This document shows, piece after piece, positions 1-6,206 of a stretch of DNA of 14,046 nucleotides. The notes below the pieces were generated by a model, which saw only the letters and a program-made list of their open reading frames with translations, did not search any database and was not told the DNA's origin. The stretch covers positions 1 to 14,046 of the forward strand of contig JAJRVM010000295.1 of the NCBI GenBank assembly GCA_024277285.1, read 5' to 3'. The translations under genes were made by a program, and so were the position numbers. Source of the DNA: Planctomycetota bacterium (GTDB taxonomy: Bacteria > Planctomycetota > Planctomycetia > Pirellulales > Pirellulaceae). Position 1 is the first letter of the stretch, and every line of letters begins with the position of its first letter.

Positions 1-43
1 CCCCTTTCCTTCCCGCCGCCGAAGGCGGCGGGGAGGAAAGGGG
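1..43. repeat. GC-rich palindromic hairpin, left copy
   Basis: Arms 1-20 and 24-43 are complementary around a GAA loop (21-23). The only imperfection is T11 opposite G33, which is a G-U wobble if the RNA is read from the plus strand. One strand of the distal stem is almost all purine. No T-run follows on either side, so it is not a textbook intrinsic terminator. The same hairpin recurs at the right end in the same orientation, together with the following 20 bases. Seen directly. That it is a dispersed REP-like element is inference. Confidence 0.85.
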
Positions 44-150
44 GGAGCAGCTGGCATCGCGGGTAGCTCACCAGCCGTTTTCACCCATGGGACAAGCCCA
101 TGGGAGTCTCAGGAAAGCGACATTACTCCATTCGGCTAAACTGTTACGAA
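44..150 (+). repeat. ACAAG-hairpin element, left copy (plus orientation)
   Basis: Ordered parts are: GGAG-CAGCTGGCAT, the box CGGGTAGC (60-67), TTCACCCA leading into an 8-bp stem (84-91 with 97-104) closed by the loop ACAAG (92-96), then GTC, then the box GGCTAAACTGTTACGAA (134-150). All parts recur in the same order on the minus strand at the right end. Over 58-108 the two copies agree at 37 of 51 positions by hand alignment. The six stem differences form three compensating base pairs, which points to selection on structure. It points towards the 3' end of the pseudopilin operon, so it is not a leader of that operon. Function is unknown. Confidence 0.7.
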
Positions 151-183
151 TTGCCAAACGTCTTACTTGCTCACTCATCGTAG

Positions 184-204
184 CTGAGCCCGCCAAGGGC
201 TCAG
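184..204. terminator. Hairpin beyond the pseudopilin operon, possible terminator
   Basis: A perfect 8-bp stem CTGAGCCC / GGGCTCAG (184-191, 197-204) encloses the 5-nt loop GCCAA. It lies about 70 bp past the stop codon of the last pseudopilin gene, where transcript ends are expected. There is no U-tract on the minus-strand side, so the terminator reading is tentative. It could equally belong to the repeat cluster at this end of the window. Confidence 0.35.
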
Positions 205-274
205 AAGAACCGGCAATTGATCCTCCAGTTCGCTGAACCCTGACGGCTTTCGCTACGACGACCAAGCTGTTTTC

Positions 275-721
275 CTATTCCTCTTTGGAAGCCTCGACGG
301 CTTCAAGGACAACCACCTCACGGTGCTGCACAACCCGGTGGCGAGGATGATCTGGATAGATTGCCTCGACGTGGATCGCCCAGTCACGGGTGTCACCATC
401 GCGTGATTCGATTTCGATCGTCACGCGACCACTGTCAGTGCCACCAAGAGTGGCTGCCGAGATTTCCCAGACTTCGCCACGGTATTTCGGTGACCTTTGC
501 AGTTGGAACATGGCCCGTTGTACGCCTGATTCCGCCAGCCACATCGACTGGGTTTGCTGGCCAGCCAACTGAGTGCGTCGATGCTGAATCAACACGCTTC
601 GAATCATTGCCGCACCCATTCCCATCGCCAATACCATGCAAATCAGCACCAGCGGCAATGCAGCCCCTGTGCGACGCCAACCGGACGGGATTGTCTCGCG
701 ATCTATCCGTATCGTTCTCAT
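275..721 (-). CDS. GspK/PilX-like minor pseudopilin (148 aa)
   Basis: Probable minor pseudopilin of a type II secretion or type IV pilus-like machine, anchored in the inner membrane by its N-terminal helix. Residues 1-19 are a basic leader ending in RRTG. A hydrophobic helix follows (about 20-40). The segment TQSMWLAESGVQRAMFQL (about 57-74) is the pattern seen after the helix in PilX/GspK proteins. The residue at +5 after the presumed cleavage site (G19) is Leu, not the usual Glu, as in GspK-type tip pseudopilins. At 148 aa it is far shorter than classical GspK (about 300 aa), so PilX-like is the better comparison. I chose the ATG at 721 because GAGG lies 5 nt upstream; an in-frame upstream start at 754 would overlap the preceding gene. 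It begins 7 bp after that gene and is the last gene of the operon. Confidence 0.75.
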   Translation of the reverse strand: MRTIRIDRETIPSGWRRTGAALPLVLICMVLAMGMGAAMIRSVLIQHRRTQLAGQQTQSMWLAESGVQRAMFQLQRSPKYRGEVWEISAATLGGTDSGRVTIEIESRDGDTRDWAIHVEAIYPDHPRHRVVQHREVVVLEAVEASKEE

Positions 722-728
722 GGTGTCC

Positions 729-1277
729 TCATGGCGTTTGTGACTCGGCCACAACGGCCGACGAGGTATTCGGAGTGCTAATCCGCAAGGCGGCGTGGAT
801 GCCGATCGGCTCCCGTGTCATAACCGCCTTGTTATCGGAAGTTCGATTCAGATAGACACTGAGCAGCGGGAATGGGCGTGCACGGTCAACGGCCCACCCT
901 TTATCCAACACTGGTGACACGCTAAACGACTCATGTTGGGTAACCGCCTGCCCCTTGTGGACTTGGCGTTCGATTCGATCTTCCGTCAGTCGGTATTCCA
1001 CAACGTGATCGCTGGCCAACGTCAATGTCAGCAACACGGTTGCCGAGTCCTCGGCATCCGCTCGTTCGATCACGGCCTTTTGCGCCTGATGTGCATCGCC
1101 CCGCAATTGAACCGCAAACCGTTGCAGTTGGCTCGTGGCCATAAGCCCTTCGGAGAACCTGTGGCTCGTCTTTTTCATCGCAAAGAGTGTCATCAGCATC
1201 GTGCCAAAAATTGCTGACAAAAGGGTCAATGAAACGAGCGTTTCGATCAATGTGAAGGCTTTACGTTGTGTACTCAT
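729..1277 (-). CDS. GspJ/PilW-like minor pseudopilin (182 aa)
   Basis: Prepilin-type protein with the classic class III leader: MSTQRKA, then FTLIE, then a hydrophobic stretch to about residue 30. Cleavage would follow A7, so -1 is Ala rather than the commoner Gly, with Glu12 at +5. The remaining 150 residues are a periplasmic domain with alternating beta-like and polar segments (VEYRLTEDRIERQV), as in GspJ/PilW proteins, and the length fits GspJ. Two ATGs lie close together (1283 and 1277). GAGAG is 7 nt from the second but only 1 nt from the first, so I chose 1277. The reading frame stays open upstream to 1451, but that part overlaps the previous gene and lies before the leader. The gene sits between two other pseudopilin genes, with gaps of 64 and 7 bp. 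Confidence 0.82.
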   Translation of the reverse strand: MSTQRKAFTLIETLVSLTLLSAIFGTMLMTLFAMKKTSHRFSEGLMATSQLQRFAVQLRGDAHQAQKAVIERADAEDSATVLLTLTLASDHVVEYRLTEDRIERQVHKGQAVTQHESFSVSPVLDKGWAVDRARPFPLLSVYLNRTSDNKAVMTREPIGIHAALRISTPNTSSAVVAESQTP

Positions 1278-1341
1278 CAGCATGCTCTCGAATGAACCGA
1301 ACCATAACTCACGCCGCAACGCGACGTTCCACTCTCTCGTG

Positions 1342-1761
1342 CTACTCGGATGGATAACGCCAGGCGACCAATTGAACGGGCGTTGCTTTCTGGACGCCGT
1401 TCTTTTGCCAGAAGATCCGCACGGTGATACGGCGAGCATCTTTCTGATCATCTTCCGGGCCGATTTCTACCTGGACTTCGGCATCGGACACGGCCCCGCG
1501 ACACGCCCGAGACAGTTCGATCTTCGGAACGCTCCCCGACGCGATCGCTTTCCATGGCCGGGACATTAAGTCCTCCATGATATTGGCAGCTTCTTCGTTT
1601 ACCACGTTGCGACACGCAACAATCTGGTATTGTCGAGTCGCCATATACATCAACTTGGCGATACCTGTCATGGCTGCGATGGCAATCGTCATCGCGATAA
1701 TCAATTCCGCCAGCGTCATTCCGCAGCGGTGGCGGGCATCACGGCTACAAATGTATTTCAT
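1342..1761 (-). CDS. GspI/PilV-like minor pseudopilin (139 aa)
   Basis: Prepilin with a basic leader ending at G14, followed by MTLAE (Glu19 at +5) and a hydrophobic helix to about residue 38. This is a good prepilin peptidase and N-methylation site. The following segment, with NEEAANIMEDLMSRPWKAI, is the motif region typical of GspI/PilV proteins just after the helix, and the length is normal for that family. Its start overlaps the stop of the upstream GspF-like gene in an ATGA arrangement (1758-1761), so translation is probably coupled. The encoded protein would join the initiating or tip complex of a pseudopilus with the two pseudopilins downstream. The I versus V name is by similarity of the N-terminal third only. 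Confidence 0.8.
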   Translation of the reverse strand: MKYICSRDARHRCGMTLAELIIAMTIAIAAMTGIAKLMYMATRQYQIVACRNVVNEEAANIMEDLMSRPWKAIASGSVPKIELSRACRGAVSDAEVQVEIGPEDDQKDARRITVRIFWQKNGVQKATPVQLVAWRYPSE

Positions 1762-3068
1762 GCCAATCTACCTATCAGCGAGAACAACGGCAGCAACATC
1801 CCAACCGCCACAAACATGACACAAGCTCCGAATCCCAACAGGCAAACGGGGAACATTAAGCTCAAGACGGCCTGTGTACGTTGGGCAACGCCACTAATGA
1901 CGCTGTCCGCCATTTCGTTCATCGCCCATGCCAGGTTGCCAACTCGCTCGGCCGCCTGCAGAACTCTGTTCTGTGCTTTCGACACGATCCCTGATTTCTG
2001 CAGCGCATCGGTCCAATGCGCACCACTCTCGATCCGCAGCAATGCCCCGTTCAATTGACGCCGCACCTTCGGTGATTGTGAAAACCCTGACAGCAGCAGA
2101 AGGTTGTCGGGGATCGGTTGTCGCTCACGTACCGCTATGGCCAGCGATTGCAATACCATGGCATTGCCAACCGGCGAGAAAAAGAGACGAAAAAGAGGCA
2201 ACGAATGAAGGGGTAAGCCGACAAACAGCAAGATGCCAAGCAGCACGACACCAACGGCCATCGCCATCAACGGCCCGAACAGAAACCAATAGTCAACAGT
2301 AAAACGACTGACCGATATCAACTGTTGCGTAATCCGAGGCAGCTCTAGCCCAAACTGCTCAAACATTTCATTGAAGGTCGGAATAATCTTAATCATCATG
2401 AAAGTAACAACCAAGAACATCACGCCGAGGATGGCGGCAAGATACGAGGATTTAACGAGGATCGAATCGAGTGAAGTTTCAAACAAGTTGGATTGTTTCA
2501 CTGCCTTTTGCAAGGAAGGGCCAAGCGAGTTCGTTTTTTCGCCGAGATTGGCCGCCATCTTGACATCGGCCGAAATCCACAGGCCCGATCGTGCCAAGGC
2601 CACCGACAAAGGCATCGCTGCGTCCAGATACTCCGCCAATCGGCGTGCCGAAAATGCAACGCTGCCGCTTCGCTCGCCAGCAAACGCGCGCGCGGCGTTT
2701 TCGAGTGGAATCCCACGTTCGGCCGCTTCGGCCAATGACCAGACGAGAAACCGTGCTTCGCTGCGCCAATAACGTACGAATGCCGACACGACAGCGATCG
2801 CAGCACCGACCAGGCCAAGTGGAACAAAGACAATCGCCAAGGGCCCGATAAACATGATCAGCAATCCGAGCATGCCGATTCCACCCAGCAGCAAAGCCAG
2901 CCACGCGGCAACGCTCAGAACACTGCTCCGCTTCGCAAACGGATGGGCCGCAACGTGGTTCTGCCTCCGCCATGACGCGATCCACAGCAAGATCCCGCCC
3001 AAGATCAAGAAACAAAGCGGCGCGAGTCCGACTGCCGTTTCGAACACCCTTAACCTGGCTTGGTCCAT
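1758..3068 (-). CDS. GspF-family platform protein with three extra N-terminal helices (436 aa)
   Basis: Inner-membrane platform protein of the type II secretion/type IV pilus family, expected to couple a cytoplasmic ATPase to pseudopilin assembly. Two T2SSF repeats are recognisable (about 103-228 and 302-427). Each begins with a soluble helical bundle (LAEAAERGIPLENAARAFAGE; LAIAVRERQPIPDNLLLLSGF) and ends in a strong membrane segment. Unlike standard GspF/PilC, the soluble N-terminal module is missing and is replaced by about three hydrophobic segments (15-31, 49-72, 74-97). GAGGAG lies 9 nt before the ATG. It is the third GspF-family gene in a row, 19 bp after the second, and its stop overlaps the first pseudopilin start. 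Family assignment is firm; the specific role is unknown. Confidence 0.85.
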   Translation of the reverse strand: MDQARLRVFETAVGLAPLCFLILGGILLWIASWRRQNHVAAHPFAKRSSVLSVAAWLALLLGGIGMLGLLIMFIGPLAIVFVPLGLVGAAIAVVSAFVRYWRSEARFLVWSLAEAAERGIPLENAARAFAGERSGSVAFSARRLAEYLDAAMPLSVALARSGLWISADVKMAANLGEKTNSLGPSLQKAVKQSNLFETSLDSILVKSSYLAAILGVMFLVVTFMMIKIIPTFNEMFEQFGLELPRITQQLISVSRFTVDYWFLFGPLMAMAVGVVLLGILLFVGLPLHSLPLFRLFFSPVGNAMVLQSLAIAVRERQPIPDNLLLLSGFSQSPKVRRQLNGALLRIESGAHWTDALQKSGIVSKAQNRVLQAAERVGNLAWAMNEMADSVISGVAQRTQAVLSLMFPVCLLGFGACVMFVAVGMLLPLFSLIGRLA

Positions 3069-3087
3069 TATCGGTGCTCCTCGCCCG

Positions 3088-4317
3088 TTAGCTCAGTTTG
3101 GAAATGAGATCGATCAATGGGGCAAACATCGCGATTACGGCACACAAGACCACTCCGCCAATCCCCACGAACAGTATTGGCGGAATGACCGACTGCAGCA
3201 CCGCCGCACGCAGTCGTGCACGCTTCGCGAACATCTCTTGCCCTAGGCGGAACGAGTCGGATAATTCGCCCGACTTTTCGCCCCAACGTACCATCGGAAT
3301 AATCGACGCCGGCAATTGGGGAGTCGCATACATCATCTGCGAAAGTGATCGTCCACGTGCCACGCCGTCTGCCAATCGCAACGACACTTGGCCCACATTC
3401 GCATCACGCGTGCCGCGGCCCGCCCATCGCAACGCATCGGGGAGCGATACCTGATGCCGCAACAGTACACTTAACAATCCACACCATTCAGCTACACCGG
3501 TCCAATGCCACAATGCACCGAACAAGGGAACTGCCGCCAGTAAACGGCACCATCGCGCAGCTCCTGCCAACAACTGATACAGCGCGGCCAGCACGACGAT
3601 CGACAATACGAAACCGCCAGCAAACCAAATCCCCGTCTCGTTCCACGAAAAAAGCACACGCGTGCCCAAAGGCAGACTCAGCCCAAAATCGTCCATCATG
3701 ACCTTCATCATGCCGGTCACGTAGTACCCGGTACCGACAATGATGACCACCGCAAGCACGATCACCGTTAAGGGATAGATATAGCCACGCGCGATTTCAC
3801 GACGTAGCGAATAGGTCTTCTGCTGTAACTCGACCAGCTCGAACAAGGCTTCACCTAAACTGCCCGTTTGCGCAGCTGCCATGATCAAACCGGCAATGTG
3901 CGGCGGCAATAATCGGCCGGAATTGGTGAGCGTGTCTTCTAACGTCCGTCCTTGTTCGATCTGGTCGGCAATCCACAGCAGTGCCGTGGCAACGTGCGAA
4001 TCGATCGTCTCTTCCGCGGCAGCGCGAAGGCCGGCCGCCAATGGCACCTTGCTCATGCTTACGTGCGCTACGTGCTGGCTCAGTTCGCCAGCTTCTTTCG
4101 AGTTCAAGACGATAGGTGACGCAGCAGCAATCGAATCAGAGGTGCGCGACGATTTCAAAGTGTCTGGCGCATCACGAGGAGGCAATAAGTACACTTGAAC
4201 TTCACGCAAACCTCGCGCTAACAACCGGTCGATCGCGTCATCAAGACTGGACGCCTCAATGACGCCCGCCGTTTCGTCACCTTGCTCGGTTCGTGCTCGG
4301 TAGCGGTATGTATCCAT
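3088..4317 (-). CDS. GspF/PilC-family platform protein (409 aa)
   Basis: The most canonical of the three GspF-family proteins here. Residues 1-45 (YRYRARTEQGDETAGVIEA then LLARGLREVQV) match the small N-terminal module of GspF/PilC. Two T2SSF repeats follow (about 76-200 and 275-400), with membrane segments near 181-203, 228-250 and 376-400. The length is the normal ~400 aa. The second repeat contains the usual GEKSGEL-type turn (346-352). I start it at the ATG at 4317 because homology begins there. The frame is open further upstream through a 15-bp tandem repeat with in-frame TTG codons, which would add a pentapeptide-repeat tail without a family counterpart. No strong Shine-Dalgarno is visible (GGACA only). 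The second gene of the operon, followed after 19 bp by the third GspF-like gene. Confidence 0.9.
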   Translation of the reverse strand: MDTYRYRARTEQGDETAGVIEASSLDDAIDRLLARGLREVQVYLLPPRDAPDTLKSSRTSDSIAAASPIVLNSKEAGELSQHVAHVSMSKVPLAAGLRAAAEETIDSHVATALLWIADQIEQGRTLEDTLTNSGRLLPPHIAGLIMAAAQTGSLGEALFELVELQQKTYSLRREIARGYIYPLTVIVLAVVIIVGTGYYVTGMMKVMMDDFGLSLPLGTRVLFSWNETGIWFAGGFVLSIVVLAALYQLLAGAARWCRLLAAVPLFGALWHWTGVAEWCGLLSVLLRHQVSLPDALRWAGRGTRDANVGQVSLRLADGVARGRSLSQMMYATPQLPASIIPMVRWGEKSGELSDSFRLGQEMFAKRARLRAAVLQSVIPPILFVGIGGVVLCAVIAMFAPLIDLISKLS

Positions 4318-4321
4318 ATCA

Positions 4322-4349
4322 GGTGTCCGGTATTTGGTGTCCGGTATCA
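4322..4349. repeat. 14-bp direct repeat, two copies, before the second GspF gene
   Basis: GGTGTCCGGTATTT (4322-4335) is followed at once by GGTGTCCGGTATCA (4336-4349); 12 of 14 bases match. It lies immediately upstream of the chosen start at 4317 and next to the 15-bp minisatellite, so this whole spacer is made of short tandem duplications. It covers the only weak ribosome-binding candidate of the downstream gene. Confidence 0.85.
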
Positions 4350-4350
4350 G

Positions 4351-4417
4351 TGTTGCCAATCGTAGTGTTGCCAATCGTAGCGTTGCCAATCGTAGCGTTG
4401 CCAATCGTAGCGTTGCC
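4351..4417. repeat. 15-bp tandem repeat (about 4.5 copies)
   Basis: Units (T/C)GTTGCCAATCGTAG occur at 4351-4365, 4366-4380, 4381-4395 and 4396-4410, with a partial CGTTGCC at 4411-4417. The only variation is the first base. The unit length is a multiple of three and, read on the minus strand, it is in frame with the downstream GspF gene as a repeating L-A-T-L-R. It lies in the short gap between two GspF genes. Slippage would change copy number and therefore the spacing between the genes. Confidence 0.95.
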
Positions 4418-4440
4418 TGCCAAGGTGAGGTGACGGGGGC

Positions 4441-5553
4441 TTACGGAGCTGCGAGACGATACAGCAAATTGATGAACGGCAGAAAGACCACCATGGCCTG
4501 CGTCATCACTGCGCCGCCACCGATCACCACCGTTAACACGATGGGCATGTAGACGGCTGCCCAGCGCACCGCGCTAATCGCACGCTGACGATACATCTCG
4601 GCCGAGGCCGCCAACGCACGCTGTAACCCAGATCGCCCCATCCCCGAAATAATCGACCAACCCAATAGCGGTGGAAAGGCGGTCGGTAGATCCTCGCGGC
4701 GCTCGATCGTCTCGCCTTTCTCCAAACGCTGCGCGATCGAACGCGCAGCATGGCTCAGTCCATGGTCACCACTGGCGTCGGCCGCCAGTACAATGGCCTC
4801 ATGCATCGGCACGTTATGCTCGTCCAACATGCCAAGCACCTCAGCAAAGGTCGCTATGCGACCGTCAAATAACGATTGCCGAACCGAGGGAAAACGGCCT
4901 CGACGATGACGCCCGAACAAGAGCCGGCCACGACTCGTTGCCACTTGGCCATGGAACGACCGCATCGCTCGACCAGACCTGAACCACCACCCTACGACGC
5001 CACCCACAACTATCACGGGAATCGCGATGCCCCAGATGGGCAGAGTCTTTTCCAACACCGGAACGAACGCCAGCATCGGAGCAGCTACTCCCGACAAATC
5101 CTTATACGCCCCAGCAATGGTCGGTAACAAATAGACAATAGAGAAAAGAAACAGCAAATAAGCCAGCGTTACCACCACGCCGGGGTAGACCAGAGCCAAT
5201 GTCATCGAACGTCGTAGCTCGGTCGCGCGACGCCCGGTACGTGACAGACTCTCCAACGCCGTGGCCAAGTGTTCCGATCGGATACCCGCCAACACAACCG
5301 AGCGCCAGACAGGCGGAAAAGTCGTCGTGTCCTTCTCTAAAATATCTGCCAAACTCTCGCCCGAACTCATTCGATCCGCCAGCCGCGTGGCAATCAGCCC
5401 CAGCTTTCCGGACGCTGAATGGCCGAGCTGAGTCAGCCCTTTTTCAAGCGGCACTCCAGCACGCACCAACGCCGCAATTTCGTCGTTCAAGGCCAGCAAC
5501 TGGTCCAGTGAGATCGAGCTCGTTCGCTCGCGATGCGATCCGCTCATGGGCAA
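4441..5553 (-). CDS. GspF-family platform protein, N-terminal module absent (370 aa)
   Basis: The first of three consecutive GspF/PilC-like genes. The protein begins almost directly with a T2SSF repeat (about 19-143: LLALNDEIAALVRAGVPLEKGL, then membrane segment 119-144). There is a second hydrophobic segment (172-190), and the second T2SSF repeat spans about 233-355 (ATFAEVLGMLDEHNVPMHEAIVLAA, membrane segment 333-357). The usual Y-x-Y-x-A N-terminal module is missing. Two starts are close: a TTG at 5553 with GGAG 5 nt upstream, and an ATG at 5547 with GGAG 11 nt upstream. The spacing favours the TTG, but the difference is only two residues. No promoter was recognised. It is separated from the second GspF gene by 123 bp containing the minisatellite. 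Confidence 0.85.
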   Translation of the reverse strand: MPMSGSHRERTSSISLDQLLALNDEIAALVRAGVPLEKGLTQLGHSASGKLGLIATRLADRMSSGESLADILEKDTTTFPPVWRSVVLAGIRSEHLATALESLSRTGRRATELRRSMTLALVYPGVVVTLAYLLFLFSIVYLLPTIAGAYKDLSGVAAPMLAFVPVLEKTLPIWGIAIPVIVVGGVVGWWFRSGRAMRSFHGQVATSRGRLLFGRHRRGRFPSVRQSLFDGRIATFAEVLGMLDEHNVPMHEAIVLAADASGDHGLSHAARSIAQRLEKGETIERREDLPTAFPPLLGWSIISGMGRSGLQRALAASAEMYRQRAISAVRWAAVYMPIVLTVVIGGGAVMTQAMVVFLPFINLLYRLAAP

Positions 5554-6084
5554 TGCCGCTCCATTCGTCGCTCACTACTATGCGAACGGCAGGAACCGAC
5601 TTACCGGTAGCTGCCGTCGCCACAATGCCAACAACCCGAGAACGCAGGGCGACAGAGCCGCCAACCGGTCGCGAGCTACCGCTCGGACCGCTTTGACCCG
5701 CTGCCCCATTTGTCGCTGAAATTGCGGTCGCTGGAATTTACGCAAGAGAACAAGTTTCTTGCCGTTATTAATGCAGCGTCCCGCGACGGTGGCCACGGGA
5801 TAGTGCCACTCTACGCTCGCCTTACGATCCCGGCTGATTTGATTCAAAAGGTGCCCGCTGCGTCCGCCACAATGCCCTTCGCCGGAGGGGCTTGCAACAA
5901 AACCAGCGGGCCCAATAATCAAACGACGCTGCCCCGCAAAGCGCTCAAAAAAAATCGACCGCAGGGCGGACATCCCGCCTATTGTGGCTCGGTACGCTAG
6001 TTTTCGGATGCCATCAACGTGGTTGCGGTACAATAGACAGGACGCGCGTGGAACGATACGTCGCGCCGTTTGCCCGGCCAGGAA

Positions 6085-6115
6085 ACGCCCTCTTCCCCGT
6101 CATCGAAGAAGGCGT
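6085..6115. promoter_or_regulatory. Hairpin in the activase leader
   Basis: ACGCCCTCTTC (6085-6095) pairs with GAAGAAGGCGT (6105-6115) with one mismatch around a 9-nt loop. It lies about 90 bp before the activase start and downstream of the possible TACAAT -10, so it would be in the 5' untranslated RNA. No function is assigned. Confidence 0.4.
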
Positions 6116-6130
6116 GTGATCCAGGTTGTT

Positions 6131-6149
6131 CACGGCACGGAGTGCCGTG
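6131..6149. repeat. Short palindrome, 8-bp stem, upstream of the activase
   Basis: CACGGCAC (6131-6138), loop GGA, GTGCCGTG (6142-6149) form a perfect 8-bp stem with a 3-nt loop. I recall this type of GGCACGGAGTGCCGTG palindrome as a widespread intergenic repeat in planctomycete genomes, but cannot verify that here. It lies 57 bp before the start codon and could form in the leader RNA. Confidence 0.55.
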
Positions 6150-6206
6150 CCACGCTGCGTCGGGCGAAGGTTCCCCAGCTACCTTTGTTTCAACTTCTGG
6201 TGCGTC

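Larger units (their letters stand above)
5554..6206. other. 653-bp region between divergent operons, no convincing gene
   Basis: It separates the minus-strand pseudopilus operon from the plus-strand activase gene, so it should hold promoters for both. An open frame on the minus strand (stop at 5578, ATG at 5973, 131 residues; open to a TTG at 6033) ends 24 bp before the first GspF gene. Its product is rich in Arg and Gly, has no recognisable domain and looks like chance translation, although the spacing would suit an operon. A plus-strand frame (5710-6000) is no better. Two hairpins lie in the last 125 bp. A sequence TACAAT (6029-6034) resembles a -10 box for the activase but has no good -35. 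Confidence 0.6.

Noticed and set aside
68..265. Minus-strand 65-aa open frame at the left end
   Set aside because: It is a translation of the hairpin repeats; composition and position show no sign of a gene.
361..855. Plus-strand 164-aa open frame opposite the pseudopilins
   Set aside because: It lies antisense to two well-supported pseudopilin genes and has no recognisable domain.
729..1451. Longer 240-aa version of the GspJ-like protein
   Set aside because: The first 58 residues overlap the GspI-like gene and precede a normal prepilin leader with its own ribosome-binding site.
4351..4417. Possible small CRISPR-like array
   Set aside because: The 15-bp units are directly adjacent with no spacers and no cas genes; it is a simple minisatellite.
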